A stretch of DNA of 64,000 bases, taken from contig VSDK01006516.1 in NCBI GenBank assembly GCA_009767595.1, positions 83,719 to 147,718 of the forward strand, given 5' to 3'. This stretch comes from Symbiodinium kawagutii (Eukaryota; Sar; Dinophyceae; Suessiales; Symbiodiniaceae). Of the stretch, positions 11,650 through 22,513 are shown one piece after another (positions within the stretch are counted from its first letter, which is position 1; every line of letters begins with the position of its first letter). The translations under genes and the position numbers were made by a program. Under the pieces are notes generated by a model, which saw only the letters and a program-made list of their open reading frames with translations, was not told where the DNA came from and did no database searches.

Positions 11650-12141
11650 CTGGGCAAAGCCGAAAGTATCTCAACGCAAGTTCCTTTCAGCCTTTGATGC
11701 GGGAGGAAACTGTATAGAGGAGACAGAACGTCTGGAACACTTGCCTAAAGGGTCACAACGCAATCACACGCCACATCAATGACTTGATGATTAGATCTTC
11801 AAAAAAAATTGTGATCAGGAATCCCCTTGTTGTGTGTTTGTGCAGGTGGTGGAGGGCAGGTGTCAGGTGCTAGTGCAAAAGGAGCATAAGTGGATGAGTT
11901 GCCTGGCAAGGCCACATAAAAATACACAAAGAGCCTTATAGAGACTCCGTCCAAAATCAGTTTCAAGTCCAAACCTTTTGATCCCCAAAATCAGGAGGAT
12001 CACAAGAAAACTTCGAGTATCGATTCTGCTGGACTTTGAATGAAGGGCCATCTTTGTTGAGTTTCCACTGTCCGTTGAGCTGCTCTCCATCTTCCGGGCT
12101 CCTCAGCCCAACGTTTCATCCTGCTCCTTGGGGCTCCACAC

Positions 12142-12219
12142 CTAGCTCGCTGCTGCAGTTGTGGAACTCAGTGGTTCCACCCTGCTGCGTCATCTTGTCA
12201 AACACGAACATGCCGCCGC
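12142..12219 (-). CDS. Tandem beta-helix rung exon 2 (78 bp)
   Basis: The acceptor cttttcccag and donor G|GTGTGG bound 78 bp, phase 1/1. The product reads GGMFVFDKMTQQGG, then TTEFHNCSSEL[G]. The flanking intron is almost identical to that around 11.7-11.9 kb, showing recent duplication of the exon-intron unit. Confidence 0.7.
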
Positions 12220-12734
12220 CTGGGAAAAGCAAGAGTACCTCGACGCCAGTTCCTTTGAGCATTTGATACGGGAGGAAACTGTATAGAGGAGACAGAACGT
12301 CTGGAACACTTGCCTAAAGGGTCACAACGCAATCACACGCCACATCAATGACTTGATGATTAGATCTTCAAAAAAAATTGTGATCAGGAATCCCTTGTTG
12401 TGTGTTTGTGAAGGTGGTGGAGAGCAGGTGTCAGGTGCCGGTACAAAACCTGGATGAAACATGTGGATAGGCTCCACAACTACAGGTTCTGAGCTACCTG
12501 ATGCGCAGCCACAGATAGATACACGCAGAGCCTCATAGAGACTCTGTCCCAAGTTTGTCTAAACTCCAGGCCCATTGATCACCAAAATTGGGAGGATCAC
12601 AAGAAAACTTCGATTAAAAAATTTGCTAGACTTTGTGCTGTCATCTTTGTTGAAATTCTAGTGTTCGTTGAGCTGCGGTCCGTCGTGCAAACTCCTCAGC
12701 CCAACGTTTCATCCTGCTCCTTGGGGCTCCACAC

Positions 12735-12815
12735 CATCGCGCTTGCTGCTGCAGTTGTGGAACTCAATTGTTCCACCCTGCTGCGACAGTTGCCTATCAA
12801 CGTACATGCCGCCGC
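12735..12815 (-). CDS. Tandem beta-helix rung exon 3 (81 bp)
   Basis: The acceptor tttgcccag and donor G|GTGTGG bound 81 bp, phase 1/1. The product reads GGMYVDRQLSQQGG, then TIEFHNCSSKRD[G]. All residues of the rung pattern are kept (GGG...Q..GG.I.F..C). Confidence 0.7.
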
Positions 12816-13320
12816 CTGGGCAAAGCCGAAGCATCTCGACCCCGATTTCGCTCCAGCATCTGATGTAGTTGAGCACATGTATAAGCCAGAGAATGCTGTG
12901 GGACATCTGTCCCAACTTGAACCAATCACATGATCCAATGCATCACCATGGAGTTGTTGGTTTGGGGCCTGAAAGGATTGTAGTGGGAAAACGAAATTTC
13001 ACTTCATGAAGCGACATTCATCCAAGAAAGCACGGAGGAGAACTGGATGAAACATGTGGATTGGTTCACAACTACAAATCCTGAGTTGCATGACGCGCAG
13101 CCACATAAAGGTTCTCACTGAGCCTCATAGAGACCCCGTCCAAACTGCGTTTAAACTCTCAGCCCATTGATCACCAAAATTGGGAGGATCACAAGAAAGT
13201 TTCGAGTATCGAATCTGCTTGACTTTGAATGAAGGGCCATCTTTGTATATGTTTGTTGAGTTTCCACTGTCCGTTGAGCTGCTGTCCATCTTGCGGGCTC
13301 TTAAACCCAACATTTCATCC

Positions 13321-13350
13321 TGCTCCTTGGGGGCCGCCTGGGAAAAGCAG
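13321..13350 (-). pseudogene. Exon-deleted copy of the rung unit
   Basis: This is the fourth tandem unit. The conserved flanks (CCTTGGGG on one side, GCCGCCTGGG on the other) are directly fused and the whole rung exon between them is missing. The neighbouring intron sequence is intact. Because all rung exons are phase 1/1, loss of one leaves the reading frame of the spliced message unchanged. Confidence 0.6.
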
Positions 13351-13859
13351 AACTATCTCGACGCCAGTTCCTTTGAAGCCTCTGATGCAGTTGAACAAGA
13401 ATATAAACCAGAGAATTCGGCAGGATGTCGGTTCCAACTTGAAACAACCACACACAGTTGCCGATACGGGGTTTGGGGCGTGACACGATCGAGGTGGGAA
13501 ATCAGAATTTTGATTTTGCCAAACCAAGATCATTATGAAAACTGATTGGCATCTTGTAATCCAATCAACGCGTTTGTGGCGCCGCGACCGCGAAGGAGTC
13601 AAGGGCCCTGGTTATTTCTGAGCCCGAAGTACATGTACGCCATACAAATATTGTTACCGACCAGGAGTTGGAATATGAAAAAAATCAAACTGCAAATCAG
13701 AAAAATCAAGACAACGAGAAATCCAGATAGAATATGACCCATGGAGTTGGATTTTGGGGTAATGTACATTATACAGCTCCTACTTCTGAAATATCTCAAA
13801 CATACGCGTACAATACTGCACACGCAGATAAGCAAGCTTTGATTTGTTGTGTGCAAAAC

Positions 13860-14270
13860 CGGCCTACAAACAGCTAAACACCACGTAAATCAATGTTTTC
13901 CATCCAAAAAAAATAAACGCAACTAACGAAATCATTTTTTTCGTGCATAAAAACTTACCCAAAAAAGATTCAACACCACCTAAATCAGAGTTTTTGGATC
14001 CAAAAAGCAACCCAAAAACAGCAAGCTTGTTTGTTTTCAAAAAGCAGTCCACAAACGAGCTACGCACAATCAAAATCAATTTTTTGTTGATACAAAAGAC
14101 CATCCAAAAACAATTGGACACAACCTAATTCAACTTTTTTGTTGCAAAAACCCATCCAAAAACAAGCTGAACACAGCCTAACTCAAAGTTTTGGATACAA
14201 AAAACAAATCAAAAACAATTGAACACAACCTAAATCATTTTTTTGCGCAAAAACCAATCCATCATAGGGT
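13860..14270. repeat. Degenerate tandem repeat, about 45-70 bp units
   Basis: Repeated variants of aaaaCCAATCCAAAAACAA followed by a CTGAACACAACCTAAATC-like half and a T-run. At least six diverged units are visible. No coding potential beyond short frames. Confidence 0.65.
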
Positions 14271-14289
14271 AATTGTGCAACCTGTCATA

Positions 14290-14543
14290 TGTGACCCCCC
14301 CGGGCTTGTTCGGGGCACATTCCCGAGGTTGAGGCTCCCATGCCCCCAAGGTTGAGGCTCCCGGCGACTCTTTTTCTGCACCCGCTTCTGCAGAATGATC
14401 TTTCTTCCTTTTTTGGCAATCATTTTTGTTTGCCAATCGTTTTAGACACTGTAGTCTTCTTTGAAGACTTTTTTGGTGACTTTTCTTTTGATTTGTCTTT
14501 TTTTGGTACGCTCGCTGGGTTCCTTTGGAACTGGAGCTGGAGC

Positions 14544-14583
<40 letters not shown>

Positions 14584-14670
14584 GCTGCTGCAGCTGCTGG
14601 CGCTGCTGCATTGCAACATCTGAATTCTGAGACGCTAGGAAACCGGTCGTGGAAGCGAATCTGTCCACAA
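14290..14670 (-). CDS. Low-complexity basic coding stretch (His/Gln run, then Lys/Ser-rich)
   Basis: One minus frame reads SQNSDVAMQQRQQLQQL, then a poly-His run from the GAT/ATC repeat, then VPKKDKSKEKSPKKSSKK. It stops at an A5 run near 14,425. One extra A there would open a frame continuing KRKKDHSAEAGAEKESPGA. The composition resembles the disordered basic linkers of the zinc-ribbon gene to the right, and it may be part of that gene or of a neighbour. Start and splice sites are not resolved. A plus-strand frame with a poly-Asp run is the shadow. Confidence 0.4.
14545..14580. repeat. (GAT)12 microsatellite
   Basis: Twelve perfect GAT units. On the minus strand they lie inside the low-complexity coding stretch. 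Confidence 0.95.
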
Positions 14671-14699
14671 TGTCCCGGAAGGTATAATTTCAATAGTTA

Positions 14700-16130
14700 A
14701 TCTGGAAACACCAGATCTCTCTTAGCGAAAAACGCAACGACTAAGGTAATTATATTTAACACGCGACGTCCAGGCGACGTCTCGGTCATCAATCCGCCAT
14801 TACGTCCAGGCCAGGTCACACATTGACATGCGTAATCAGCAATGGCAATGTGGGAATAGAAGGTATGTAATTTGGACACTATTGTTTACATTCAGTCTAC
14901 TATGGATTCCAAATGTCCAATGGCGTTTGTCTTTTTACCTTGTTTTCTTTTACTTTGTTTTAAAACATGTTTACTTGCCAGTCAGTCAGCCGAACTAACG
15001 TTGATATGTTGATGGCCAAGTTGCAAGTAAGTAATCCCTTCAGGCTCTTCTTGTCAGCCAATGGTATCGATATGCAGTTGTCCAGATCACGTCGGTCGCC
15101 AAGAATCCTAGGCTGCATCGAACGCTCAACAAACCCGGAGTTGAGTCAGTCGGTCACTTCGTAGCAAAAGCTGATCATACTACTGAATGACTTCTTAGAC
15201 ATTGTGAATTGTCAGCGCTTCGATTCAATGCACAACGATGTTTGATACTGTATATAGTTTATTTTCATATGATGTTCATCCTGATTATTTTTATGGTTGA
15301 AAGCAAAACATCTACTCTTGACCTGGACACTCCGATCGGTCACTGCACTTGATGCCCAAGGACACGTTTATATTTCTGGCCAAGCGACGTCTCAGAGACC
15401 AAACTCTTCAGGCAAGTTCTTGCCGGAAGAGCCTTGGCAGTCGCCGGGCATGAATGGATGGACCACTGGACTGGACCAGGTTTGGGACAAATAACGAAAT
15501 AGACAATCACTTATTTAATTATTCATACATCTGTCCAAACCTGAATGCATTGTCCGCGATCACTACCGGATAGCCACTCTTAGAGTACTCAATAGCCACT
15601 CTTAGAGTACTCAACGCGGCACTCATATTTCAAAGCCCTGGCCTACTAACAAGTTACTATTGATCATAACCAATCACTATTAGACTAAACGGCCACCAGG
15701 TGAAATTACACCAGAAATCGATAGAGCCCATTAATGAGCTTTGCTTGGTACTTTCCACCACGAACCCCATGCGAAGTCAGTCACGTGGCGTCGTTATTTT
15801 TTTCCTTGCGCCAGCTAGCAATGACAACTACAGCCAAAGCGTCGCAATCCTCTCCAAGTATGATTTGACGACACATTTGCCACATCATTTCCAAATATGA
15901 TCTTGAAAAAAAAACGGAGGCTGTGTGCAGCACAGGACTGACTGCCCTGAGAATCAAATCAAATTCGGTTGGGGTAAATTAAAAACATCAAAATTATTGG
16001 TTGATGTCATTAGGAAGTTTATGATGTCTTTGTCAAATCAAGCCTGATGATGAAATGAACTAAATTTAAATCTAGTTTGCGCGGCTGACCGGCTCATCGT
16101 GCCAGTACATGTGGCAGCCTGACACGCTTC
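14700..16130. other. Unassigned spacer or intron
   Basis: No recognisable exon. A short direct duplication (ATAGCCACTCTTAGAGTACT, two copies) lies at about 15,571-15,614. Confidence 0.4.
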
Positions 16131-16137
16131 CTCTCAG

Positions 16138-16970
16138 GATCTCTCACATCTCAACTGACCGAAGCGGCAAGACGCTTGGCAGCATCAGCAGGGATGCTGG
16201 GCTAGAGGTGGCATTTGGAGAGGCTTTGGTATCATCATCAACTTGATCACGGCTACGTTTCTGGCCACGGTGAGGGTTCTTCTCAAATTTGCGTGACAGC
16301 CATCATTGAACCTTGACTTGACCCCAGGGACTGACTGCCATTCCAAGAAGGTGGTGTAACCACACCATCAATCCGCGTCATCCTCTCCATATTCTGACCT
16401 TTTCTGGTGAACTTGTAGCCGGATCTCCCAATGGTAAGATTGGTCTCCGAATTCGGACCAGAAGCACTGCCCGGCGCCCATCACCTTCATCGGAAAGCTG
16501 GACCAAGGCATGACTGCAAACGGTGTTCGCACTGCGGCATTCTTGGCCGGAGGTGGTGTTCCCATAGCCATGGTCGCTGGCCCCAAGGAAAGATGTTGCG
16601 GAGTCCTCGGCGTCCTGGGCACTATTGCCGGGCGGTAGGGACGATGATGAGGTTGGCGATTTTGCAATCGCAGGCAGTGCCTTGGCTCTGGCCTCATCCT
16701 GCTGGCGCTGCAGAAAATCTTTCAGTGGAATTGGGGATGTCATTCTCCATGACGGGCTAAACCCATCACCACGGGATCGAGGGGGCCATTGCAAACCCGG
16801 AGGTGGCCACCACGCAAATCTTGGAGACGGCGTCCTTGCCATCACAAGATTGTAGCGCCAAGACGGTTTCGATGGAGCTGCCGTATCCCCACCATAAGGA
16901 TTGTCAGGTACTGGTCATCTAGGTTCACATTGGCCCAACCTGGCATGGGTGGAGTGCGTGGAAAAGCCAT
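16138..16970 (-). CDS. Disordered Pro/Ser/Lys-rich protein, frame-broken
   Basis: The minus strand opens with a plausible ATG at 16,970 (MAFPRTPPMPGWANVNLDD). It continues through PSPRFAWWPPPGLQWPP and LKDFLQRQQDEARAKALPAI to AMGTPPPAKNAAVRTPF. The downstream segment (16.14-16.28 kb) reads KNPHRGQKRSRDQVDDDTK and ADAAKRLAASVS, then stop. The good-looking frame shifts at a CC run near 16,908, a GGGG run near 16,588 and a CCC run near 16,206, each compensable by one base. At least one intron (GC donor near 16,469) is likely. Product unknown. The basic, low-complexity composition suggests a nuclear or nucleic-acid-associated protein (inference). Confidence 0.45.
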
Positions 16971-16979
16971 TGGTAGCCA

Positions 16980-18105
16980 CCGGAGGAATACTAACAAGAA
17001 GCTAGCTTTGGGAAAATCAAATGGCTGCAGAACCCAACAGACAAATGGAACCAGTTTCAAAAATTGGTCTGGCAATGATTGATATCAGCATCGTCGTGAT
17101 GTCAATGACAACAATCAACTGATCCTGTTCAACTCCTTCAATCATTCACGCACACCTTACCAGTTGGCTACTGGATTTGACAGCACTCATGTTGACTCAG
17201 ACACCCTTGTACTCAGCGATGGCTTTGAGTTTCACCGTCCGTGAGTAGTAGTTGACTGGTGACCTGGCAATTGACTAATCACAAAACGCCTGACACAAAA
17301 TCGGTCGTGAGTTGTTTCCCCAACAAACGAGCATGGTTTAAAGTCTGGGGAATCCTGGAACGACGAGCAACACAGGAGCTCAATCCGTGGATCGGAAGCA
17401 ACATAGACTGCGCCTCGAACCAATAACCTAGCACGACCAATGTTAAATGTTTCTTCAGTAACCCTGGTACCTGACATTAATCATTAAACATAATTTGCGA
17501 CGATCAGTGAAAGATAATTAGTAAGCCATCTTGATGGAAAGCTTACACCTGTGCGCTGTTCACACCTCAAAAGTCCAAGCGGTCCGGGCGGTGGCTCAAT
17601 TTATATCAGTGTGGTACTCTGTGTTCCCAACACTCCGAGCGAGTGTGCGGTACTCTGTGTTCCCGACACACTGGCACTCGATTCAGATGGTTGGTCAATG
17701 ATTCAAACAAACATCAGTGTCTAATAAATGTTGAAATGGATGAGCAGGTTCACTTACTAGATGGGTTGCTTCAAATAAGATCCAGCGGCGATCATCATTC
17801 AGACTGTTCATTGATTGACGCCAGCCAAGCCAAGCCAATCCACCGTCAGTCTCACTAAGACAGAATGTTTTCAGCGCTGAGCACCCATCAAATCATGATT
17901 AGCCCAACTGCTGCCAAGTCAAATGTACCGTATCCCCAAATCAACCATTAGACAATAACTAAATTTCTGTCGTTTTGTCCTGGCATCCCGGGGTAACACT
18001 CAGAACAAGGATCCAAAACAATGGTGAACAATTTGGGCGTGGTTACCTCCAATTAATTGCAAAAAAACCTCCCTAAATTTGTCCAATTTCTACAAGTATT
18101 CCAAA
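16980..18105. other. Unassigned, intron or intergenic
   Basis: No motif-bearing frame. Nothing else seen. Confidence 0.4.
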
Positions 18106-18111
18106 AAATTG

Positions 18112-18178
18112 TAAATATTTTGAGGGGTCAGACCCATATTTAGTTGCAGGAAAGCCATCTGACCCCTCAAAATATTTA
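18112..18178. repeat. Perfect 21-bp inverted repeat (hairpin)
   Basis: Arms at 18112-18132 and 18158-18178 are exact reverse complements (TAAATATTTTGAGGGGTCAGA and its complement), separated by a 25-base loop. It could be a tiny MITE remnant or an RNA hairpin in the intron or 3' region of the minus-strand zinc-ribbon gene, whose possible last exon ends about 100 bp to the right. Confidence 0.9.
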
Positions 18179-18281
18179 TAAATATTTATAAATATTTGAC
18201 TGCCTGTTTAATAGACATTTTGCGGGGTCCTTGGGCCTTCAAATGGGATGTTTATGAATCCGCTGGCTCAAAGTCACTCAC

Positions 18282-18369
18282 TTCTTCGACTCGACCTTGC
18301 GCTGCTGGATCTTAAGCTTCTTGGCGGGAGGAACTTCAGATCCAGCGCCAGTAGAGAACTTCGAAGAAC
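18282..18369 (-). CDS. Zinc-ribbon gene, 3'-most resolved exon (basic tail)
   Basis: The acceptor gatcctcacgag opens a phase-1 exon reading [G]SSKFSTGAGSEVPPAKK, then LKIQQRKVESKK, followed by TGA. The tail resembles a nuclear localisation signal. The same junction (AA|GTGAGT) is also a perfect GT donor, so the TGA may be a true stop or intron sequence. It joins in frame to 18527-18592. Confidence 0.55.
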
Positions 18370-18526
18370 CTCGTGAGGATCAAGCAGATATTGGCCCAGC
18401 ATGGTTGGATTTGTGATTAACCACTGGATTGAATTCGAGAATAATCCTACCCACAGGATATGAATTTGATATGATACATTGGGATGGCATGGAACTGACC
18501 TGAACTGGTTTAAAGTTTTCCCAATC

Positions 18527-18592
18527 CTGCAGATGTGCTGTCGTCTTCCTTCGTAGGCTTAGACGGGGCAGCACTGCCAGTTCCCATGTCTC
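18527..18592 (-). CDS. Zinc-ribbon gene, linker exon with GA donor
   Basis: Length is 66 bp, phase 1/1. The acceptor is attcagccaacag and the exon begins GAGACATGG. The product is [G]DMGTGSAAPSKPTKEDD, then STSA[G]. The donor is G|GATTGG, a GA-AG intron. The spliced junction with the next exon gives STSAGSSKFSTG with no break, supporting the unusual donor. Confidence 0.6.
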
Positions 18593-18789
18593 CTGTTGGC
18601 TGAATGAGAATTGAAAAAAATAGTAACAATCAAGTACAATTCAGCCGGAATGTCTAATCAAGTCAAATAACAAAAAACACCGACACAAATGAATGAAATT
18701 AATGCCGGCAATAAGGCACTAATTGCAAACAATTTTGCAACTGACGCTGCGACCAATACTTTCCACACAGCCACTGCTTAGCTAGTGTT

Positions 18790-18975
18790 ATTTGTGTACT
18801 TATGCGCTGTCATTGATTCTGGCGACACTAATTACACGTCACCACCACTGACCACCACCACCACCACCACCATTACCACCACCATTACCACCACCATTAC
18901 CAACACCATTACCAACACCATTACCACCACCACCACCACCACCATTACCACCACAACGACTACTACTTCTATTTC
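18790..18975. repeat. ACC/ATTACC imperfect microsatellite
   Basis: A long run of ACC with ATT, AAC and ACG interruptions (about 18,838-18,965). On the plus strand it gives a poly-Thr frame, which I do not regard as a gene. Confidence 0.9.
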
Positions 18976-19155
18976 TACATTATTACATTTGATTTAAGCA
19001 TCGGGGCTTGAAAGTCGAATTCACGAAATTGGTGCGTTCGCTTGTTGGACCTCCGAACAACATTTGCTGGGATGACCCTTGGCATGAAATTCTGCCCTCC
19101 TGGAATGCGAGAGCGCGCGGTTTCGTGGAACTCTCGCTTCGTCAATGCTGGACAT

Positions 19156-19377
19156 TCAGCGGTTATGTGGCTTGATTGCCTTCTGATCGATGGGTTCGTC
19201 GTGTGTTAAAGTGGCAGCCTCCTGGTCGTAAGAAAGCGGGCCGGCCTTCTTCCACATGGGACAGCAAGTTGGAGGATTTTTTCGTTTTTGTGGTTTGGGT
19301 GTTTGTTGCCTACTGTCTGCAGTCGATCTAGTTTTGTCTGACCTTGCCTGCGCCCTAAATGGGCTGCCCCCGGGCAT
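19156..19377 (-). CDS. Possible additional linker exon of the zinc-ribbon gene
   Basis: The minus frame reads RSDKTRSTADSRQQTPKPQ, then KRKNPPTCCPMWKKAGPLS and QKAIKPHNR before a stop. Its Lys/Pro/Ser bias matches the gene's other linkers, but I found no splice sites that bring it in with phase 1/1. It may be a shadow of intron sequence. Confidence 0.3.
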   Translation of the reverse strand: MPGGSPFRAQARSDKTRSTADSRQQTPKPQKRKNPPTCCPMWKKAGPLSYDQEAATLTHDEPIDQKAIKPHNR

Positions 19378-19413
19378 GCAGGCGCAAAGTCAAGCGATTT
19401 AAGCATCGGTCTC

Positions 19414-19488
19414 CTGCTGCTGCCGTAGAGTTTGCTGCAACGGGCGCCGGGGCGTCATCCTTCTTCTCAATGTCATTATTTGCATCTC
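19414..19488 (-). CDS. Zinc-ribbon gene, acidic/Ala-rich linker exon
   Basis: Length is 75 bp, phase 1/1. The acceptor is ctccgctcacag and the exon begins GAGATGC. The product is [G]DANNDIEKKDDAPAPVA, then ANSTAAA[G]. The donor is G|GAGACC (GA-AG intron). Its opening mirrors the exon at 18527-18592, suggesting duplicated linker exons. Confidence 0.6.
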
Positions 19489-19636
19489 CTGTGAGCGGAG
19501 CAACGCAAAATGGTTTGAATTATTATGGGTTTAATGTAAACACTAAAATTCACTATTCAATATTAACTGATTGGTTCAGCCAATGAACCAAGCTTATCAT
19601 CACAACAGCTTCTAGTATAATTAGCGTGGTGTCCTC

Positions 19637-19983
19637 CAGGAGTAGGGGTAGCAGCAGGCTCGGGAGAAGTACCAGCATCAGCAAGGACTCTCTTGAATGG
19701 GGGCGCCTTGCCACTCAATGTCACTCTCAAGAATCCTTGATTGCACACATCGCACTTCTCACGCGATGCCCGCGTCCGCAGATGGGGATGAGCTTTGTTG
19801 CAAGCACGATAGTCTTTAATGTCGGAGAAACCCCGGACTTGACCACCTCAATGAAACCCTTGTGACAGATGTCACACACCTCCCGCTCCTCACCGCAAGC
19901 GCAAACAGGCACAATTTTGGTAAACTCAGCATCCTTCTCATTCTTGATCGGTTTTGGCTTGGGGCCAAGTGTCTTCTTATGAC
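19637..19983 (-). CDS. Zinc-ribbon gene, two C-x8-C-x2-C modules
   Basis: The acceptor ggtgtactgag opens a phase-1 exon: [G]HKKTLGPKPKPIKNEKD, then VPVCACGEEREVCDICHKGF. After a linker comes a second module, IPICGRG...REKCDVCNQGF. The tail is PFKRVLADAGTSPEPAATP, with a G|GAGGAC donor. The two modules share C-x8-C-x2-C and a following GF, typical of zinc-binding ribbons. The second is in another frame. One extra base in the GGG run at about 19,769-19,771 fixes this, and the exon length (347 bp) then becomes 348, as phase 1/1 requires. Ligand and partner are unknown. Confidence 0.6.
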
Positions 19984-20054
19984 CTCAGTACACCAAACCC
20001 AAATGAATACCAGTGTCAATTGTCAGAATAGTAATAATGATAATGGGTTTTGCC

Positions 20055-20083
20055 CTATATATATATATATATATATATATATT
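20055..20083. repeat. (TA)n microsatellite
   Basis: About 14 TA units in the intron between two zinc-ribbon exons. Confidence 0.95.
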
Positions 20084-20322
20084 CTAAATATTAATTAATT
20101 GGTTGAAATGATAAACAAAATTAGGTAAATTAATCATCCACTCAATTGACAATATAATTGACCCAGCATCATCATATAGATTTCGAAATTATTAGAATAC
20201 TTACAGTAAGTTGATAACCGCTCATTGTAGATTTGTTGGTTATTATGCAATTTCAAGTCACTATAACTAGTATCGAAAGACAAAAAAAAATGATGCATGA
20301 ATCATATGCAAAATTAAGGGAC

Positions 20323-20475
20323 CATCATCGGGGCCAACCTTGTCTGGCTCAATCATCCTAGCGGTCCTGCCAGCTGCAATCTCCTGATTGTAGCCACGAC
20401 CACAGTCAGCACAGGTTGAGCGATTTTCGCTGCAATAGCACACGGCCTTCAATGACTTTGAAGGATCCAAACCGC
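20323..20475 (-). CDS. Zinc-ribbon gene, module 1
   Basis: Length is 153 bp, phase 1/1. The acceptor is ccctggccaag and the donor G|GTCCCT. The product is [G]LDPSKSLKAVCYCSEN, then RSTCADCGRGYNQEIAAGRT and a linker to GPDD[G]. The C-x8-C-x2-C-x2-GY spacing equals that of the next exon's modules. Spliced, the junction reads GPDDGHKKTLGPK without a break. The next upstream exon was not identified with certainty. Confidence 0.6.
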
Positions 20476-20718
20476 CTTGGCCAGGGCGCCGTCATTATTG
20501 TTTATTAGGATCAAATTCATAATATAATATGAATAAGTTTAAAACATGGTTATTCAAAGTATTAATTTCTTCTATTGCTACACGAGCACTCTCAGATGGC
20601 TCGGCCACAGAGACTTGGGATCTTCCATTTGTAGCTGCCAATCAATTCAGCTTCTTTGCGGCCGGGTTTTTTCAAAACGTCTGGAGTTGGTTCCAAAGCC
20701 AGGTTGGGCATTTCTGTT

Positions 20719-21235
20719 TCAATCGTTCTGCTTTTCACTTGAGCAACAACACCTGTAGCAGCGACAAGCCCATGGCTTCAAAGGCCAACTTTCGTCTCGC
20801 TGTATGATCTGATGATGCTTCAAGGGAAACTCTTTTGTCAGCAGCTGCGCTATTCTCTGCAAGCAAAGCTGGAGGTGATGCTGTAACATCTTTGGGATTT
20901 CGTAACAGTTGGTAAACAAATCTCACACCATTCTTTCACACCACTGGTCATGGACTTGGCTGCCTTGGCTTTACCTCTGCAAAAAGTAACGCGGATGACC
21001 TTCTGTGTCCCAAACTCTGCAAAATTGAGAATCTGCAGCAGAGTATTCTCTGCAAGCAGGCTGCAAGACGCCTTGTGTCACTCTGAGACTTTTCTGCTAC
21101 AAAGTCCTCTGTTTCCAAAGCTAGATCTGCGCTCAGCACATCCACTTGGCAGCCCCTGAGGACATACACAAAGTCTGCCGCTGAGGCTTCATTCTTTACT
21201 CTAGCCCTGTTCCTAAAGGATTGAGAGCCAGACAA
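20719..21235 (-). CDS. Possible upstream exons of the zinc-ribbon gene
   Basis: Minus-strand frames contain AAKSMTSGVKEWCEICLP (a CxxC), ETEMPNLALEPTPDVLKK (a Pro/Lys linker) and RVKNEASAADFVYVLRG. These are compositionally coding-like and one carries a CEIC motif like the ribbon modules. I could not fix exon boundaries. Confidence 0.3.
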
Positions 21236-21239
21236 GTTT

Positions 21240-22510
21240 CAGCAAAAGTCAATGCACTTAGCAAAAACTTCTGGCCCATCAACAATCTTGCTGGCCACTG
21301 AGCAAAGAAACATGCGCCATTCAGCCAAAAAATGTTGCCATTCACTACAACTTTGCAACTGCTACACAACTGCAAATTCCTGCAGCCACCCTTAAATCCA
21401 AACTACCTTGAATAAGGAAAAAGACTTTGATTAAGGTAGGTAAAAACCACCCTTAAACAGCGAAGGTCTTTTGGAAGATGTAGGAATGTAAGGGCCCGGG
21501 GTTTGCTGCAGTGAATGCCATCCCTGATGTGTAAGCATGGGAACCGGCGTGGAACGAAGCAAGAAACTAACCATGGCGTAGGCCGGAATCACTGCACGCA
21601 GGGAAATGAATGGTTCAAGACTCCGAGGATGCACTCTTCAAGTTCAACCTGTGCTGCCTGCGGCCGCCGCAATCACTCGCCAAGTCTTGTCCACCTTTCT
21701 CATCGCCAAGTCGCTCCAGCAAGTATGGTGAGCTCCCAGAAAGGGGTTATACCTCTTTGCCACGCTAACATGCCGCCAATTGTCCACAAAAGTCTTGGAT
21801 TTGCCCACTACAACTTTGAAACGAGATATGATCCACCTTTGCGCCAAAAGTCTTGAGTCACCCAGAAGACTACCAGCACAAGTGTTCACAAGTTTCCGTG
21901 TATACACGCAGAAGCAATTTTCGGACTCAATTCTTCTGATTCTGCCAGATCCCATCTCAAGTCACTTGGCGAAGCAACCATCATGAACAACAGCAATAAA
22001 GGCCAACAACAAGGGCGATAAATGATAAAGGAACATCGGACCAACTTGCCCTAATTCGCACGCAAATTGTTGTTCGCAGCGACTGTACGCATCAGCAAAT
22101 GACAAACCCCAAATACTGCAGAAACGTTCATCACCCATTGTTCGCCGGCTTTGTTTCCGCAAACCCAAATCGAAATGTTTGCCCAAACATTTTAGAAGGG
22201 ACATGTGCACAACCTGTAGTTTTTCTTTTGCACGCGCGGTCTGCGCCTAGATCTCTTCAGCATTCTTTGCGTGTGTCGCGCTGGCATTCCATTTGCCGAA
22301 GGTCTATGGGCGCTGATCTCCAAAGATTCAATGGCCCGAATGAACATGTCACTGCCAGTGTCGCAAATGCAAAAATTCCCATGGAAAATGTCGTCTAGCC
22401 AGCCTATATCTAAGTTGATGTCCATCACGGGTATCCTTCCTAATATCCCCCATCAGATGTTCCAGCAAACGGTGTGACAAGCCGCCCTGCACATTCAACG
22501 ATTTCCGTGT
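21240..22510. other. Unassigned
   Basis: Overlapping short frames on both strands, with some hydrophobic stretches on the minus strand around 21.5-21.9 kb. No motif, repeat or RNA gene that I can support. Confidence 0.3.
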
Positions 22511-22513
22511 GAG

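Larger units (their letters stand above)
11480..13500. repeat. Tandem exon-intron units (block A, about 575-595 bp each)
   Basis: Rung exons recur at 11569, 12142 and 12735, with a deleted copy at 13331. Their introns also repeat: 11.70-11.88 kb is nearly identical to 12.26-12.43 kb over about 170 bp. A conserved GC-rich tract just inside each donor (GTGTGGAGCCCCAAG) is shared with block B at 23.9-26.9 kb. These are whole-unit tandem duplications. Confidence 0.8.

Noticed and set aside
14461-14700. Plus-strand frame with signal-like start and poly-Asp/poly-Ala
   Set aside because: The Asp run is the (GAT)12 microsatellite and the rest is the reverse of a more convincing Lys/Ser-rich minus frame.
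18785-18997. Poly-Thr frame
   Set aside because: A microsatellite translation.
20055-20083. TA run as a TATA promoter
   Set aside because: It is a simple (TA)n microsatellite inside an intron.
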